64,000 nt of DNA from Paragonimus westermani. Taxonomy: Eukaryota > Platyhelminthes > Trematoda > Plagiorchiida > Troglotrematidae. The position numbers and the translations under genes are program-made. The notes beneath the pieces are model-generated. The model was not told the DNA's origin, did not search any database, and was given only the letters and a program-made list of their open reading frames with translations. Location: the NCBI GenBank assembly GCA_008508345.1, contig QNGE01000951.1, forward strand, positions 93,140 through 157,139, in the 5' to 3' direction. Positions 47,755-59,450 of the stretch are shown in pieces; the stretch's first letter is position 1; each line of letters opens with the position of its first letter.

Positions 47755-48100
47755 ACGTCTAAAAGCACACAACAAACGGGTCGTGGACAGCATGAGCGAC
47801 CGGATGTGCCATCGCTCAAGTGGATCGGACCAACAGGCGAGGCATGACAAGCAAAATTTGATGAATAGCCAGATCGGGGGCACGATTATTCTAACATCCA
47901 AAGGAATATCTCGACGTGGTCGTAGAAGACGACCAGAGGACACAATGGATAGATTACTGGTAGCCAAGTGACCGGATGAGCCATCACCCAACGAGATCGG
48001 CCCAACGGACGAGGAATGGTAGGCGAAAAAGGCCCTGACATGAGTAGTCGGAGACACAAAAACCGGGGACGTTGTGGTCCGGAATGATGACTAGTAAACG
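47755..48100. repeat. Two-unit tandem repeat, period about 172 bp
   Basis: GACCGGATGTGCCATCGC (47798) and GACCGGATGAGCCATCAC (47970) begin matching stretches that continue through GATCGGACCAACAGGCGAGG and GATCGGCCCAACGGACGAGG. The upstream sides also match (AGCACACAA versus AGGACACAA). The two units diverge toward their right ends. The repeat abuts RTE-B and may be part of an element, but neither unit encodes a recognisable protein. One ambiguous base (N) sits at 47752, just left of the first unit. Confidence 0.65.
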
Positions 48101-50694
48101 TGCGTGTAGCATGTTAAACAGCGTGCTGGACAATATAGATTGTGTTTTCTTGAATGCCTTTTTCGCTACTATATGTATCCCAGTGCTCAATGGAAAAATG
48201 TCACCTGCAATGATACTTGCAGAACAATTTGAAAGACCCCCATGGGTAAGTATTTCACTGACACTACCTATAAAAATAACACGAGGTGATTGGATGAGAC
48301 CGCATATAGTCATACGCTGTAATCCACAGTGTGCTACCAAAAGCATTCATATGCAATTTGTTTGAAACTGACGTGAATCTCATTGCGTGGCGTTGATAAG
48401 GATTTCAGTGTTACGAAACTGGTATAAAATGGATCGGAACAAGAATGCAACCTTAACTTATTTACATCAAAACTAAAACTACATTGTTCCTATGATTATG
48501 TCGCACACCGTATGAACGGGCACTGAAGATTGGCATCTTAATACTATGCAACCGATAGTGTCGATTTCGGGGTGGATTTTTAGAAGTGGCCAACCAGTAA
48601 ATAACTATTAATCATATTCCAAGTATTGAACTTTTGAGTGTCTCTTTCTAAAGTCTAAAATCACCCCCAACAACGGTCTGTTCAGATAGCTTAAACTTCT
48701 TGCTGGATTGTATAGCGGAAAATTTATTTTCGCTATTCCTAATCAAACACAGGCTGATTCCCACTGTATGATAGAGAACAACGATATACCCGATTCCCTC
48801 TACAAAATACACATTCTAAAGAGGATCTCACTGCTACGCATGGACTTCGACGTGTTTTTTGAACCCCAAACAGCAAGCTGTACTGAAACTTCCGTTTCTC
48901 AATAGGGGACATTCAAACACAATTATAAGACAACGTCGTCTCCTCAATCCGGTTGACTGTTGGTAAGAGAACATTGTCTGTTCGCATCACGTGACCCACA
49001 CCAAACATGTCGGTATTTTAAGGAAGTCAATAATAGTAGCGGGTGGACAACCTGATTGTTTTTTGCGAACAACAATTCGTTCATCCACGAAAATACGCCA
49101 CTTTGTTAACACTAGCCCAAAACCCCACGCTGATTACTAATCTCCGAATTCGGCGACACGCCTATATCTCCCGATAAAGTCAGTTGATTAACGTGGTGTC
49201 TCACTAGTGCTCCAGTTTTTAACCCCCCACAAGCTAACAGCGATCCAATGTGAACGGTGTTCAATTAGTGCCAATTATAGATCCTTCTCGTTAACCACTG
49301 GATTTAATGCCCAACACCGCAACTCCGCGTAATGATGAAAACGGCAAAAAATTAATTTCTCTCCTTAGAAAATATACTTATAATCGGATTTGCGTGTTAT
49401 TTTGCACCGAGTGGCCACGTGGACTACAGCTTCGAATTCTTCAGGTGTAATTAACAGGCAAGAAATTCCGAGGGTATAATGTGCGTAGTGGATTTCCTGT
49501 ATGTCAAGGGAAACAACACGAGAAGCCGCAATCCGGTCAACCTCCCATCTGCCCTCCTCACCGATCGCCATTTGAGTTGTTAATGCGAAAGTGTTGGCTA
49601 GGGAAAACGTACAGTTTTACGTACATTCTGAGAACTTACAAACACTATTTTGAGACTCGTTCTTGACTTGCATACGTGCACTTTTGTCGACTAGAAAAGT
49701 TGTCAATCCATTTCAGAATGAGTATAGAGGGCTCTCAAGGTAGAACAGTGTGACTCGTTTAAATGACTACGTTAGTCACACAGCTCATAAAGGCAAGCCC
49801 ACCCAGACGGCTGCATCAAAGTCGGACGTGATTGATATGACCACACTGACGTTGATGCCTGACTTCTCTCTGTCGCTTGTACGGAATGTCACTGTTTTAA
49901 ACTTAGTCTTTCGACCGATAGAAAGAGAAAATTTGTGGTGAACCACACCTCAGTAAACCCAACTTGGGGGTACATTAATTTGTAAATATTTTCGAGTCAC
50001 TTGCGAACTTATCGCACGATATTGCACCTCACTATATCAAATGTTTTATTCAGACCTGAAAGAAGAGTTGACTTTAGTCAATTGGAAGGAATGGCTATGT
50101 TTAGTAATGTCTAAAATAAACTGATAAATATAGGCTGTGGTATCCACTCTGATAGCATGGCAAGGCCATGCTAGTGAAGTCTAGGTAACCGTCTTTAATG
50201 CTAGCTGTGATGAGCAGCGATAATTCCACCGGTCGACATTTTTCAGTCGACCTTACGAACGACAATCACTACCTTATCCTACTCACCAGAGAACTTTCAC
50301 CCCCCCCAACCAGTGAACGTACGATCACGAACGATCAACTCACTCATTCGCCAATTTGCAGACTGAACCGCATTTAGAGCAGAAACCCATACCATCCAAA
50401 AAAATCAAACATTCTGGTGACGTATAACATCCTATGAAACACTCAACAAAACCACTATCAAGGGGTTTGATTGTCGTGGTAATTCCAGTATCTGCTGACC
50501 TAACCTCATTTTCCTCGAGCATAAACTGATTGAGCACTATGTAAGATGGTTACCATCCTGTTACACTTCGTTCCTGCGCTCGCTCGAAAACGTAAATATT
50601 GGGTCGTGTAATCAGAGCATATCTAGGTTACCACATCATTGTCACCGTGCGACAAACCAACTCGAAGTAGACGTATCTGTTCCATATTCTATCG

Positions 50695-50697
<3 letters not shown>
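48101..50697. other. Unassigned stretch
   Basis: Frames of 97 codons or fewer, none with a recognised motif. A 68-codon minus-strand frame at 49365-49571 has a natural-looking composition but no identifiable family. A C run lies near 50300. Confidence 0.4.

Positions 50698-50731
<34 letters not shown>
50698..50731. repeat. (TA)n microsatellite
   Basis: Thirty-four bases of uninterrupted TA repeat, about 25 bp left of the fold-back element. TA tracts are common transposon targets and unstable loci, which may relate to the neighbouring insertion. Confidence 0.9.
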
Positions 50732-50732
<1 letters not shown>

Positions 50733-50754
50733 CTTGAAACAACCGTTTTCACTT

Positions 50755-51285
50755 GCAAATTTGAACAGAGCAAACAAAAGAATGGAATGACAATTTATGC
50801 TCGAGCAGATTTCGCTGCATTTCTAGTGGTGTTTACTGCAGACACAAACCAAAAAACAATCGCAAAAGGTCAGAGTTCAAAACCAATTCACTTACCGAAA
50901 TGGGTTCAGCGAACGGTCACACAATCACGCAACTTGGCAGCAAACACCCGGAAGGAGCCAGCGTCATCGATTGCAAAGCCTCACTTGGTGACGCGACATG
51001 TGGTTGACTCACCAGGCTCATTTCGTGTTCTCTTCTCGAGTGGAAACAAATGTTTGCGATGGTAGGCACTGTCACTCCATTTTGTGCGTACAAAAAGAAC
51101 TATTTGGGACTTTGATGCCACCCTGACAACAACAGAATTGGTTTTGAACTTTGATCTTTCGTGATTGTTTTGTAGCTTGGAATTTAACTTGTCTGCAGTA
51201 AACACCAGTAGAGATACAGCGAAATCTGTTCGAGCATAAGTCGTATCATTTCAGTCTTTTGACTGCTGTGTTTAAAATATACCAT
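50755..51285. mobile_element. Long inverted-repeat (fold-back / MITE-like) element
   Basis: The left arm (about 50755-50905) and the reverse complement of the right arm (about 51130-51285) match over well over 100 bp. Paired anchors include TTATGCTCGAGCAGATTTCG with TTATGCTCGAACAGATTTCG, TGGTGTTTACTGCAGACA with the same word inverted, AAAACAATCGCAAAAGGTCA with AAAACAATCACGAAAGATCA, and GTTCAAAACCAATTC exactly inverted. The central part of about 225 bp is unique. It has no protein-coding capacity of its own: the two open frames crossing it (50787-51065 plus, 51205-50981 minus) are mirror products of the inversion. It resembles a non-autonomous DNA transposon or fold-back element; the outer ends fade and no target duplication is clear. 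Confidence 0.75.
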
Positions 51286-52634
51286 TGATTTCCCGAGGTG
51301 CAAATCTTTTTGAAACTTAACGTTGGTGATACAAAATAACAACAGCGGTCTTTAACGATTGTATCCTGTCCAGTAAGGTATCTTATAGGTAGCGCGTATT
51401 GTATATGCAAAGTTTACCACGAACTGTACACCTTTGTTTTTCGTAAGATAATGAAAACCAGCCTGTACCCTGCAGCGATCCGCAGTGGTCCAAATAAATC
51501 CCACAACTGTACGATCATACAAAATATTCTGACTCATCATTGGGATCCGCTTCATTAGATTGGGGAGTACTGGAAAGCTGAAATAGTTGTTCCACCGCAT
51601 CTTGACTGTTGTGTAGAAAACCTTGAGTCTACTAGATATACTGTGTTGTTGGCCCTTCAATACTGAATGTTGTGAGGTATCTGACGCAGATCGTTCACAG
51701 CCCCTAAGGAGTGAGGTGCAATCCGTCGCGCGATTCGGCTTAACAGGCATGAAGGTCCCCAAACCAAAACCGGTGCTAAAGGGAGGGGCGGATGTGGTAG
51801 ACTGTGCCCCAAAATGATGTCAGCAGATGACGCGCAAAATGGTTGCATGACTGGTGTTTGCGTGTAAACAGTTCTGTTAAAAGAAATAGTGGGATAGTCT
51901 TACAGACAAACGTGGTCATTGCCTGAAGGAGGTGGTGTATTTATATGGTAGCACCGGCCCGTTCGAATGGAAATTTACGGCAATCATGTTGTTTTCAGGA
52001 AAGCCTTGTTTAAATGGACCTTAGTGAATGCAACACATAATCCAAACACAGCTACAAAGTTCAAAATACTCAACTCAAAGACCAAACCGTCGATAAACCA
52101 AAACAATTGCTAACCACAAGACGTAGACCCGAATGAAACAGTTTGCCACCCACTGTTCGACCATGTGGTATTTGGGAACCTGCACCAAATAGAAATTAGT
52201 TGTAATTTCTTTTACTCGTTTGGATTCGCTTGTGTACTTTTCAGTCTGTCATGAACCCTTGTAAAGATAATGCGAATTCTGTTAGGAAGTAATAACCCGC
52301 AATGCAGTTTTACTGGTTTCACTGAACTACCAATTAGGGTGTGCTCCATAAATTGTTCTATTTTTATTCAAGGTGCACTGGACAGTGCAAACTTAAAGTG
52401 ATTGTTGTTTAGTTGTAGAGATTGACAAAATGTTTGTATTGAACTCAGTAAGTACATAGTGGGCTGTCGACTATGACAACCAGAATATTGACCTGACAGG
52501 TGCACAACGGTTCCATTGAAAATGACACTTTCTACGTAACAAACCCAGTCGTGATGATCTCTTCGAAAACCAGACTAGCATCGATCAAAAGCACGGTGAT
52601 TATCCGTTCCGCAATGTTGTACTTTTTGACAATT
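51286..52634. other. Unassigned stretch
   Basis: The 136-codon minus-strand frame at 51352-51762 is comparatively long but shows no motif I recognise, and two shorter frames overlap it on either strand. No repeats shared with other parts of the window were seen. Confidence 0.4.
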
Positions 52635-53215
52635 TCAAATAGACTACTGGTGAGTAGTCGGGGATCTGGTCGCAGCCTTCGCATTCAGATAGACTTTCTA
52701 GCCGGCCTCTTTCGAAAAGAACCATTAGACTCGAGTTTCGCTCTTGTTAGAGCCCGTCAGTAGTGCATATCCTTGCCAAAGCCGGGATTTAAACTCAGGC
52801 CATTCCAATAATGAGGCAACCGTGTTAACCACTGCGCCATTGGCCTCACATCAGGCACGACCGAATTATCAAATCTGAACGCTCATCCACTCTGGCTTGT
52901 GAGCAATGATCAGATTGCCCGATCGTCTCGAGAGGAGACACAGTAACTGTCCTCTTAACTCCAATCGATAACCCTGCGATTAGGACTTCCAAGACAGGTC
53001 GAGATCACTGAACTCATTAAACCTGCAAGGCGATATTTTAGATTACTGATGAGTAGTCGGGGATTTGGTTCATTTTCAAGTTGACCATCACTCACATTTG
53101 ATCACAGCCTTCGCATTCAGATAGACTTTCTAGCTGGCCCCTTTCGAAAAGAAGCACTAGACTCGAGTTTCGTTCTCATCAGAACGGCCGGGATTTGAAC
53201 TCCGGCCATAGTTGG
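52635..53215 (-). mobile_element. tRNA-derived SINE composite (second locus)
   Basis: The same head-body-linker-head-body order as at 14.9-15.5 kb, on the minus strand. The two body landmarks CATTCAGATAGACTTT lie at 52681 and 53114, 433 bp apart, almost the same period as at the first locus (431). The lower head (about 52770-52850) has the A-box-like TGGCGCAGTGGTTAACA and B-box-like GAGTTTAAATCCCGG. The upper copy is reduced to its B-box side (GGAGTTCAAATCCCGG) and body. Relative to the 15-kb locus, about 40 bp of body is deleted near 52670. The linker (52850-53050) is strongly conserved between loci. A Gypsy remnant starts within about 160 bp to the right. Confidence 0.75.
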
Positions 53216-53369
53216 CCCGTGTCATTTAACCATGAATCGATGAGCTGGGGCAGACACGTGATGCAGTTTGTAAGGTCTTATTGAAACTAGGACGTGCGCA
53301 TGGATTGGAATTGAGTTGTGTAACAGAGAGTGCTACGGTGTTGCTGATGCCATCTTGTCTGTCGTTTTA

Positions 53370-53572
53370 AGGATTCGGAGGGCCATATTGTATTGTGGCA
53401 GGAGATCCTTCAAGAATACGATTTCGAGTATGAATTTTAACCTGGTGGAAGTCACATCAATGCGGATGCGTTGTCTAGGAGGCCCGGGCGTGTTCATAAA
53501 GACTGCCTGTCTTGCAGCACACAACACATGGCACTAGTCATTCCACAAAGCGTGGATTACCAACGGTGGTAG
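53370..53572 (+). pseudogene. Gypsy RNase H C-terminal end (lineage 3)
   Basis: The frame from 53372 reads DSEGHIVLWQEILQEYDFEY, then after a stop PGGSHINADALSRRPGRV. In Gypsy pol proteins the end of RNase H reads R-W-x-x-x-L-Q-E-(Y/F)-D-F-E-x-x-(Y/F)-R-P-G-x-x-H-x-N-A-D-A-L-S-R, so the match is direct. The frame closes with a TAG at 53570-53572. The catalytic RNase H residues would lie to the left but are cut off, apparently by the SINE locus or a deletion. It continues into the integrase of the same element. Confidence 0.82.
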
Positions 53573-53689
53573 ACGGCCCAAGCGTGCGATCAGGAAGCAT
53601 ATCTTATCTGCGAGAAATGGCGTGACCGGGGCAATTGGTCCACGGACAGAGAGATGGAGGGAAAGAACTACGACGGCCTTGCTCATGAG

Positions 53690-54790
53690 TACTGTGGGAT
53701 TATTTGACGAGCAACGAAGGTATTCTGTCCTATTATCACGAGCTTAACTACTACGGAAGAATTGTCGTTCCGCAATCAATGGTCGGAGTGGTTCTGGAAA
53801 TCCTCCATTGACAGTTAGGGCACGCTGGAATTAACAAACTAGACGCTGCGGCCAGACAACGTTTCTGGTGGCCACATTTGTGCTATGATATGGATAAATT
53901 CTGCTGTCGATTTGGAAAGCGCGGTAACTTCAAAATACCAAATAGAGGGACCCACCAAAACCAGTAAACGCTGGCTGTCCAAATAATTTAGCTGACATAG
54001 ATATCATAGGTTCTCTGACGAAAACACCAAGAGGCAAACGTTATGGGTCTTTACTGGTTGACTATTTCACAAAATGTTGTGTGAAACAATAGACTTTTCC
54101 CACATCGACGCAGGTACCATTGCCGATGCAGTTGTCGAACAGTGGATCTGCAATGGGGAGTTCCGGGGCAGTTTCATTCTGACCAGGCGTCCAATTTCAA
54201 AAGTGTCAGATCCTGGAAATCGACAAGACTCGAAAGACCGATTACTATCCCCAAGTCGAAGAGTAGGTTGAGGGAACCAATCGCTCACTCCTACAGTTAA
54301 TGGATGCATTCATGGACTGCAACCTGCTTGATTGGGATCTGGCAATCCTAAAGTGAGTACTAGCCGACGGCAACTGTGTTCATGCGTCCATTAAACAGAC
54401 CTGTCACTTCCTGTGGACTGGCTGAGGAATCCGACTACCGTCCGATATCTGCCTGCCCTCGGCTAGCCGAGTGCAGCTCACGGTGGCAGATGTTTGTAAA
54501 TTGGTCGACACCCTACGGTTCGGATATCAGATGATGGGACCGCATTTCAGAGTGCGCGCTGGTGTCAGAAGTATTATGACAAAAAGCTGTCCGGGGCCCC
54601 CTTGAAAACTGGGGATCGAGCGTGGTTACACAAAGGCATAGTGCATCCGGACATTCCCATGAAATTGTTTATTGTCCCAAATCTGTCCCATATATGGTAC
54701 TCGTAGAAGCAGATGAGGCGCCTCCACAACTGCCTGAGTCGAAGCTGGATAACTTCGAACACCCGAAACGCGGTAACAGAATACTAGACC
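53690..54790 (+). pseudogene. Gypsy integrase (lineage 3), frame-disrupted
   Basis: From 53695 one frame reads YYHELNYYGRIVVPQSMVGV, then ILH-stop-QLGHAGINKLDAAARQRFWW, the zinc-binding His-His side; the Cys pair is partly altered (KFCCRFGK). ADIDIIGSLTKTPRGKRYGS with VDYFTK (about 53990-54070) carries the first catalytic Asp. In a second frame GQFHSDQASNFKS (about 54168-54205) carries the second Asp, and in a third VEGTNRSLLQLMDAFMDCNL (about 54265-54330) carries the Glu. The tail YYDKKLSGAPLKTGDRAWLH (about 54570-54630) is the pre-chromatin region and differs from the CsRn1-like copies, so this is another lineage. All three catalytic residues are readable but lie in different frames; the element is dead. 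No LTR is recognised. Confidence 0.85.
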
Positions 54791-55294
54791 TGGCATTATA
54801 GCCTATATTAACAAGCATAGTGAACAGGTGGTTGAGTACAGCGGGTGAACATCTCACAAGTAAAATATTCCTACCAGGCTAGGACAGAGACTTATCATAT
54901 GGTTTGGATTACTATGGACCCATATTCAAAATCAATCTGGAACAAATTTCTTTCATTCATTCATTTCAACAGAAATAACTCGAAACTATGAGCATTAAAT
55001 ATGTAACAATGACCACATTCACAATCCTAATGAATTTTGATGTGACATACCAGCAGAATCCTAGTCCATTCTTAAGTCAACTGATGTTGTCCAATAGGGG
55101 TCAAGCGCATGATTATCATTCAGAGAACCCATTTGGAAGTCAGGTAACCGGCATTCACGCCTCTTTGCTGAATACGTAACAAGTTGGTCAAATCAACGTA
55201 CGTGAAAGTTGACGACAATCGGCCAGCCCGAACGAACTGATCATCAGTCACAAACGAAAGCTGCTGAGTTTTCGAATATGATGACCTAGTCATG
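54791..55294. other. Unassigned stretch after the Gypsy remnant
   Basis: No LTR-like start or polypurine tract can be recognised after the integrase tail. A 63-codon frame (54988-55179) has no known motif. Confidence 0.4.
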
Positions 55295-55500
55295 CCCAAT
55301 GGGAGCTAGTTGGCACAGTGGTCAAAACGACTGCCTTTTGAAAGTATGGCCGAAGATCAAATCTTAGCCGCGGCTTGGATATGCACTATTGACTAGTTCA
55401 TATGAACGTGAAACTGATGTTCTTTTCCAACGAGACTGGCTAAAACTCTGGTATGTGATTAAAGTTACGATGACCAGTGGTCAAGTTAAACCACTGAAGA
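55295..55500 (+). mobile_element. tRNA-derived SINE, diverged plus-strand copy
   Basis: Plus-strand head with A-box-like TTGGCACAGTGGTCAAAACG and B-box-like AGATCAAATCTTAGCCG. GGATATGCACTATTGAC, GTGAAACTGATGTTC and CGAGACTGGCTAAAA follow in the same order as in the copies at 15 kb and 52.8 kb. Substitutions are spread evenly along the copy, so this is an older insertion. CAGTGGT...ACCACTG near 55473-55494 forms a small hairpin at its end. Confidence 0.65.
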
Positions 55501-57299
55501 TTGTCAACAAGAAAGCAATAACAGTGAATGAGTACCGTATTTGAGTTCTAAAACGCAGTGATGAACCTGATCATATCTAACGGTCACCGCGCCAGCTAGA
55601 TTACCAGCTAGATCAGATGCTGAAAATGAGAGCCAAAAATCGAACCCTTTGTAGTCAACTTCCCACCATTATTCGGCAGATTAGTAATAACAAACTGGTG
55701 TTTTTTCGTGAACACTAGGTTCAAACAAACATACAATTGAAGACTATGACGGGACATGACAGGATCCGTTGAAGAAAACGGATGTCAAAACAACTCACTC
55801 ACCTGTAGGTAGGGGACAACTGATGTCAAAATGTTGGAACTACAATACTGTTGTGGTTATGGTAAAATCATGTCTGATATGAGGTGGAAACAGAGGCCAG
55901 AATACTCTGGTTTGGTTGTTTTATATAGCTGGTTTGCGTCGGAAATAGATGGCTCATGGTCACTAGACGAAAGGTGGAGATCACAGGAATTCCTTACGCT
56001 CGGATAATTTGGGAAGGTTATGACAGTATTATGTTCTTTGCGGTGTGAATTACGTCAACTGTAATCTGAGCCTATCAGCAACTTACCAAACGTGTCTAAG
56101 CGGGAAACCTTACCTTGGCGCATATTTTCATCGTATATTGCCGTGACTTGAGTGGACGCCGTACGAGGTTATCAGTGCGTCTGACAAAATGTAGCTCACA
56201 CAGCAGTTCGAATATCTCTATGAACTGACTTCAATCCGTAATTGTTATGGTCGCTTGTTTGCAATACACATGAACGACCGCCCACTTTGCCATTGGATCA
56301 AAATTGCACTTACCCAGATATCTACTTCATAGGATTTAATCGTGCATTAGTGGCAAAGCTGTAATATCAACTGAAATCTAATGCCTTTGTGTATCCTTAA
56401 AATCACGGTATATAACGATTCCCAGCAATCGGGACTGGAGTCGTCTTCTCTTGTCCCTGATCTCGGTCAGGCTAGTTTCCGGATCTCAGTGCCCAATTGA
56501 TGGGATGTAATTGTAACAAACGAGGATGTTAAGATCGTTTGAAATAAAAATGTCCTGAACTATCACATCAACAGTTGTGTTCCATCCACCAAAAAGTGAA
56601 GTACTTTAATTCCTAAATGTCAAATCGCAGTGGTTTGAGTTGGACACGAACTAGTCATACGTAGTAACACACCCCTAAGTCTATACCGAAATTCCATTGT
56701 ACAAATGTGGAAGATACCCATCTACCCGCGAACAATAGTAAAATAAATCGGGGGAATGAGAAAGTCTTCCTTTCGGAGTTTTCTGGTTGTCTCATAACGT
56801 CCAACAGACACCTAAAACCGAGTAATGTACTACTAATGGAAGCTAAAAATGAGTAAAGAAAACCACTTCTGAAATCTAAACTGGCTATTGTCCTGCCGAG
56901 AATCTCTGCTAAATCATTATTTCGGCATCGCGTCTCATTTTGGCAGCCATAAGTGTGAACAACTCTGATCAAAGCTACACTACAAGTTACGAACAGTTAA
57001 TCACAAAATGAATTTCTGTACCGAACAAGTCACAAGGAATTTACACGCCGAGGAGTTCGCTAATGTGCCGACAGCCCCACAGGTGTGAATCTAGCTACAA
57101 AATCCAGAATCCGAACCATAGGACTCGTCTAGAAAACAGGCCTCCTAACGAATTCGAGTTAGCGAAGCGGTTTCAACGCACCGCTAAAACCACAGCTGTC
57201 CTAGCCGAAGCGGTGCTGATTGCGTGTTTCAAGTCAAGTCGCTTAGCTACATCGTCCCAGTGGTTTGCCTACCACGGCTCACGAGCGGTAACACCCGGC
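55501..57299. other. Unassigned stretch
   Basis: Contains a 105-codon minus-strand frame (56655-56972) and an 80-codon plus-strand frame (57063-57305) without recognised motifs. The right end borders, and may include, decayed 3' non-coding sequence of the RTE-A copy that follows. Confidence 0.35.
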
Positions 57300-57780
57300 T
57301 GTTGACAAACGCCTCTGTAAATGTTTCAACGTTCGGAAAGCATCCCCTGGCTAAGAATCGGTGTGCAATGATGCCTCAAACCACCGACTCCGTGAGTCGC
57401 GAGAGCCTCAACCCACGAAACAAACCCGACTCTCAGTGGCCAACCCCTTCGTGAACGACTCAGTATCTCTACTAACGGTCAACATCTGTCCAGCTCATAG
57501 GTCACGCCAGTTGACTACAGTGTCGGCAGAGGGTACCCGGTGTGGCAGACGACTGGTTGACAGCCTTAGTACATGACCTAACCATCTAAGTCCATGCAAA
57601 TGTAAACAGTGAACAGAAGAACTCGTTTGACAATCACTACCAAATACCCGCTTCCTCAGCTAGGGTGTAAAAGCAACCTCTCAGGAAACCCAATCCAGTG
57701 GATGTAAATGTAATACCCTAGAGAAATGGATATTTGTATAAAAAAATAATCGCATTCGTTTACACGGTGAGTCAAGCAAA
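57300..57780 (-). pseudogene. RTE-A LINE, C-terminal portion (minus strand)
   Basis: On the minus strand a clean frame reads RVFGSDCQTSSSVHCLHLHG, then LRWLGHVLRLSTSRLPHRVP, the conserved C-terminal domain of RTE-type proteins (LHRLRWLGHVLRM...RLP). Downstream, AGQMLTVSRDTESFTKGLAT and LSRLTESVV follow. The DNA CTCGCGACTCACGGAGTCGG near 57405 matches the terminal codons of the 40-kb RTE-A copy almost exactly. Upstream of about 57780 the similarity fades, and below about 57300 the 3' end is no longer recognisable. Plus-strand frames of 71-80 codons here are mirror artefacts. Confidence 0.75.
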
Positions 57781-58959
57781 CTCTGTGTACTCCCATCTGC
57801 TAGAAACTGGGTGATAAGGTAACAGAAACTTAAAAGTGAAAACAGCCATAACTGAGACACCTTGCCATGATTGTTTTTGGTGAATTCATTCAGTGAATAC
57901 GTCATTCCATTGAGACTATGTACGGCCGTTGGTCCTAACGGTTGAATATTTTATTGTTTGTCAATACCTCTGGTTCTTCCAGTTTTTTCACTGATTCCAT
58001 TCGTTATCATATCCGTAGTAACGCGCGTGTCGAAGGCACACCCACATTAAGTCAGGGGGTTTGGCTCTCGGGATGGAACGCTTCGAATGATCGTTCGTCT
58101 GACTCCCTTTTGCCCCTAATTCCTGACTTCCATATAGACCTGGAATAGTACCCTAGTCCATCCAACAACATAAGCGATCGGCATTCCGCACCCATTTAAA
58201 GTCAAGAGCCATGCCTGATAAGTTAGGAAACATCGAGATTTTCCAGTTACCCCGGTGCATGACAGACGGCTTAGTTAACGACTTCGGGAACTTCAATTAA
58301 GAAGTTATATCGCAATAAATCCGGAGAGGAACTTGCAGAGAATAAGCCAGAAGCGTACCCTTTGAAGTAACATGTAAAAGAGACCCCGTTAATTCTCGAA
58401 TGAAAGGTGAAGTAGCTGGATAGACTGAACAATACAATGAGGCAAGTGATCGTAAGATGGTTACTGGTAGTTTGCTCAGATGTGACCAACCGCTTAAACA
58501 CTCGCACTTTGGAAGGACTGAATAGTAACGGTGTAGTTCTGACGAAAACTCTCTGAGGTAGTCAAAACGCTGCAAAATCTATAAATCGGTTGGTAGGAAC
58601 TCGTCGTGGCTTAGCTAACAAATTCCTCAATGGCGTCATTAAGTAATTCCTGATCATGTCCATCACCTTTCGACGAATTGTCTAAATTCATCTCCTACAA
58701 GTCAGAAACATATATGGGTTTTCCAACATAAGAAATAACAAAACAATCCAGACAACGTTTACTGTGGAAATTCAACTGAGTTCACATTTCTGAGAATGTA
58801 TTCCCATAGAACTTTTCGTCAAGACAACACTCGATGTTAGTACCCGTGAACAAATATATTTTCGAAAAAGATTTCATCTTATGAAATTTAACTTAGCCAG
58901 TCGGTTTTGACACAAGAAAGACTGATGCCGTTGACGGAGTATAGAATTTTGAGAGGAAC
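57781..58959. other. Unassigned stretch
   Basis: Two overlapping minus-strand frames (58271-58507 and 58297-58575) and one plus-strand frame (57942-58148) show no known motifs. The left part may contain further unrecognisable RTE-A sequence. Confidence 0.35.
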
Positions 58960-59450
58960 TTTAAAAAAAATTGTTATGCTGTATTTCAAAACAAATAACA
59001 GAAAAAAACTATCACAACATAAACAAGAAACGGACAACAAACTTGCAACGATCACGAAGAAAATGACCGAAGGCTAACACAAACTCAAAAAAAAACAGCT
59101 CGGAGGATAATACGAATTTTTGGAGGGGGAAACAGCTGATGAGAACCACGGAAAAGAAACGTCTGATGAATAATAGAAAGCATAATTTCGTAAAAAAAAG
59201 CGACAAAAAAGGGGAACGCTCTGATCTGAATCACGTATTATGGCAGGAGGTGAATGAAATGAAGCACACAAAATGTTGGCCGCATGTAGGTGAAATGATA
59301 CCATGAATGTGCGGGAAAGATGATGAAATCGATCGCGGATTACATGAGTCGTTGATGAATGAATAAAGGGTTGTCGGAGGTCGAAGTTGCAGGCTAGTCA
59401 AAAAATAATAATAGTAAGTAAAATAGCTGGAGAAAACGAATACAATAAAG
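58960..59450. other. A-rich, purine-skewed low-complexity tract
   Basis: The plus strand is markedly rich in A, with several runs of seven to nine A residues and many GAAA/CAAA words, and few T runs. The minus-strand frames across it (59012-59206, 59074-59304) give Phe/Leu/Ser-rich peptides that look like compositional artefacts and not membrane proteins. Confidence 0.5.

Noticed and set aside
50787..51205. 92- and 74-codon frames on opposite strands
   Set aside because: They are produced by the inverted repeat; each mirrors the other arm.
57063..57576. Overlapping plus-strand frames of 71-80 codons
   Set aside because: Partly antisense to the minus-strand RTE-A C-terminal domain, which reads as recognisable protein; the plus-strand peptides do not.
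59012..59304. Possible membrane protein on the minus strand (Phe/Leu-rich)
   Set aside because: Composition follows the A-rich plus strand; no conserved topology or motif, and no supporting gene context.
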